55,684 nt of DNA from an uncultured Methylococcaceae bacterium (GTDB taxonomy: Bacteria; Pseudomonadota; Gammaproteobacteria; Methylococcales; Methylomonadaceae), in contig CAIPPE010000255.1 in assembly GCA_903866825.1 (NCBI GenBank), positions 1-55,684 of the forward strand, given 5' to 3'. The notes beneath the pieces are model-generated. The model saw nothing but the letters and a program-made list of their open reading frames with translations. It made no database searches and had not been told where the DNA came from. Made by a program: the position numbers and the translations under genes. Shown in pieces: positions 54,276 through 55,684 of this stretch. Each line of letters starts with the position of its first letter. Positions within the stretch are counted from its first letter, which is position 1.

Positions 54276-55479
54276 GCTAGTCGTGATTGGAAACGGGATG
54301 GCAGGAATGCGGACTGTCGAAGAAGTGTTAAGAGCCGACCCGCATCAGTATGAGATTACCGTGTTTGGTGCTGAGCCGCATGCTAATTACAACCGTATTA
54401 TGTTATCTTCTGTACTGAGCGGTGAAAAGAACCTGGAAGACATCTTTATCAATGATCGTGCGTGGTATCAGCAACATAACATTACGCTGCATACCGGTGC
54501 GGATAAAACCGTGGTGTCTATTGATCGGCAATTAAGACAGGTAGTGACTCAAGACGGTACGGTGGCAGCGTATGATCGACTCTTAATCAGCACCGGTTCA
54601 AAAGCCGTGTTGGCCGATATACCCGGTAAGTCTTTAACCGGCGTACTTAGTTTTAGAGACATTGCCGATGTTCAATCTATGTTGTCTTACAGCCAGACGC
54701 ACCAAAAAGCGGTGATCTTAGGTGGTGGTTTATTAGGCCTTGAAGCCGCAAATGGCTTAGCCTTAAGAGGCATGGACGTGACGGTGATTCATAACAACGC
54801 CGTGTTATTGAATCGTCAAATGGATCAACACGCCAGTAAAATACTGCAAAAAGAGCTTGAACAAAAAGGCTTAACATTTAAGATGGCGGCCAACGTTAAA
54901 CAGTTGGTCGGTGATGAAATGGGGCATATCAAAGCGGTGCATTTTGCTAACGGTGACAGCCTAGACTGTGATTTATTTATCATGGCGATTGGTGTGCGAC
55001 CTAATATTAAGCTAGCCAAAGCCGCAGGTCTGTACTGTGAAAAAGGCATTGTGGTCAATGACACTCTGCAAAGTTATGATCCTCGTATTTATGCCGTAGG
55101 CGAATGTATTCAACATCGAGGCGAAACCTTTGGCCTTGTTGCGCCCTTGTATGAGCAAGCTAAAGTCTGCGCCAATCATTTAACCGAACATGGCGTGGCC
55201 CAATACTTAACGTTACCCACGGCCACTAAACTTAAAGTGACAGGCATTAACCTATTTTCGATGGGTGACTTTATCGGTGATGAATCCTCAGAAACGATTC
55301 AGTTTACCGACTCTGACTTAACCATCTATAAAAAACTGATCATTAAAGCGAATAAACTGGTCGGTGCGGTATTATATGGCGACACCCGTGATAGTTTTTG
55401 GTACCAAGAGTTACTCGAATCAGAACAATCGATAGCGGACATCCGAGCAGGACTCATCTTTGGAAAAGCGTATGTTTAA
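54268..55479 (+). CDS. nasB: FAD/NAD(P)H oxidoreductase, nitrate reductase electron-transfer subunit (NasB-like)
   Basis: 403 residues corresponding to the N-terminal oxidoreductase of NirB, to which it is clearly related. It has KLVVIGNGMAGMRTVEE (FAD), VILGGGLLGLEAANGLALRG (NADH) and DPRIYAVGECIQHRG (second FAD motif). It lacks the iron-sulfur and sirohaem domains of NirB. Start ATG 54268 overlaps nirD by 8 bases and gives the correct N-terminus; a longer frame upstream is only read-through of nirD sequence. Lying between nirD and nasA, it probably passes electrons from NAD(P)H to the nitrate reductase. Also called NasC in some species. Confidence 0.88.
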   Translation: MTKLVVIGNGMAGMRTVEEVLRADPHQYEITVFGAEPHANYNRIMLSSVLSGEKNLEDIFINDRAWYQQHNITLHTGADKTVVSIDRQLRQVVTQDGTVAAYDRLLISTGSKAVLADIPGKSLTGVLSFRDIADVQSMLSYSQTHQKAVILGGGLLGLEAANGLALRGMDVTVIHNNAVLLNRQMDQHASKILQKELEQKGLTFKMAANVKQLVGDEMGHIKAVHFANGDSLDCDLFIMAIGVRPNIKLAKAAGLYCEKGIVVNDTLQSYDPRIYAVGECIQHRGETFGLVAPLYEQAKVCANHLTEHGVAQYLTLPTATKLKVTGINLFSMGDFIGDESSETIQFTDSDLTIYKKLIIKANKLVGAVLYGDTRDSFWYQELLESEQSIADIRAGLIFGKAYV

Positions 55480-55684
55480 TCAACCCAGAATCATTCAAAC
55501 CACTTGCCCTTATTGCGGCGTAGGTTGTGGCATTAGTGCCGCAGTGAATGAAGCGCATCACGCCGTTAAAATTGCAGGCGATCAAACACACCCTGCCAAT
55601 ACCGGACGCTTATGTTCTAAAGGTTCTGCTTTAGGTGATACGCTTGACTTAAACAGTCGCTTATTAAACCCGCATATTAACGGT
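55472..55684 (+). CDS. nasA: Assimilatory nitrate reductase catalytic subunit NasA (5' part)
   Basis: First 71 codons of a molybdopterin nitrate reductase that reduces nitrate to nitrite in the cytoplasm. The N-terminal [4Fe-4S] ligands are visible as TCPYCGVGCGI and RLCSKGSALGD, typical of NasA. ATG 55472 overlaps the stop of the preceding gene by 8 bases, with GGAAAAG upstream as ribosome-binding site. The gene is cut by the window end. No twin-arginine signal is present, in keeping with the cytoplasmic assimilatory enzyme rather than periplasmic NapA. Confidence 0.93.
   Translation, partial: MFNQPRIIQTTCPYCGVGCGISAAVNEAHHAVKIAGDQTHPANTGRLCSKGSALGDTLDLNSRLLNPHING

Overview
The window looks like chromosome of a moderately AT-rich gammaproteobacterium. 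The best guess is a methanotroph of the order Methylococcales or a close relative. The grounds are the homodimeric AceE, the multi-haem outer-membrane cytochrome locus, the GlcDEF set, the 5'-methylthioadenosine deaminase plus MtnA pair, and the nrtA-nrtB-nrtCD-porin-nirBD-nasB-nasA nitrate operon. No methane or methanol oxidation gene is present, so the order-level placement is inference. I saw no rRNA, tRNA, CRISPR array, transposase or phage gene.

Layout. 1-3405 (minus): type I restriction-modification operon hsdM, a truncated KilA-N gene, hsdS (cut by the window edge). 3519-3829: non-coding array of degenerate ~21-bp repeats with an exact 83-bp higher-order period. 4139-4753: one-domain fibronectin-III protein. 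4863-6824: htpG behind a clear sigma-32 promoter. 6974-10710: glcDEF. 10717-14860 (minus): class I fumarase and a GH17-GT2 beta-glucan synthase. 15066-18235 (minus): CNNM/CorC protein and proS. 18697-24139: aceE-aceF-lpdA. 24248-27382: cysZ-like gene and mtnA (minus), mtaD (plus). 27559-31817: a repeat-bearing unknown protein, a 61-residue Cys/His protein, a TetR regulator, pgsA and uvrC.

31946-39980 is the first unusual region. A small cytochrome c, a decahaem MtrA/DmsE-type cytochrome and its MtrB/PioB barrel are followed by two paralogous membrane monohaem proteins. Converging on them from the other strand is a second operon: a Cyc2-like fused cytochrome-barrel protein plus a third paralog of the same membrane family. 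Each outer-membrane electron conduit therefore has its own inner-membrane family member(s), which suggests that this little-described family exchanges electrons between the quinone pool and the outside of the cell.

40452-43565: glgX and a hexose-phosphate mutarotase-like gene. 43830 to the end is the second notable region, a nitrate assimilation locus. It starts with a NasT-like ANTAR regulator whose receiver has lost its phospho-acceptor Asp, and a protein of three GAF-like repeats. The structural operon begins with a candidate NtrC site, a sigma-54 promoter, two hexaloop hairpins with the A1/G4 pattern bound by ANTAR proteins, and an intrinsic terminator just before nrtA. The genes nrtA, nrtB, nrtCD (two fused ATPases), a porin, nirB, nirD, nasB-like and nasA (cut by the window end) follow. 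The arrangement predicts transcription under nitrogen limitation, with read-through past the leader terminator controlled by the ANTAR protein.
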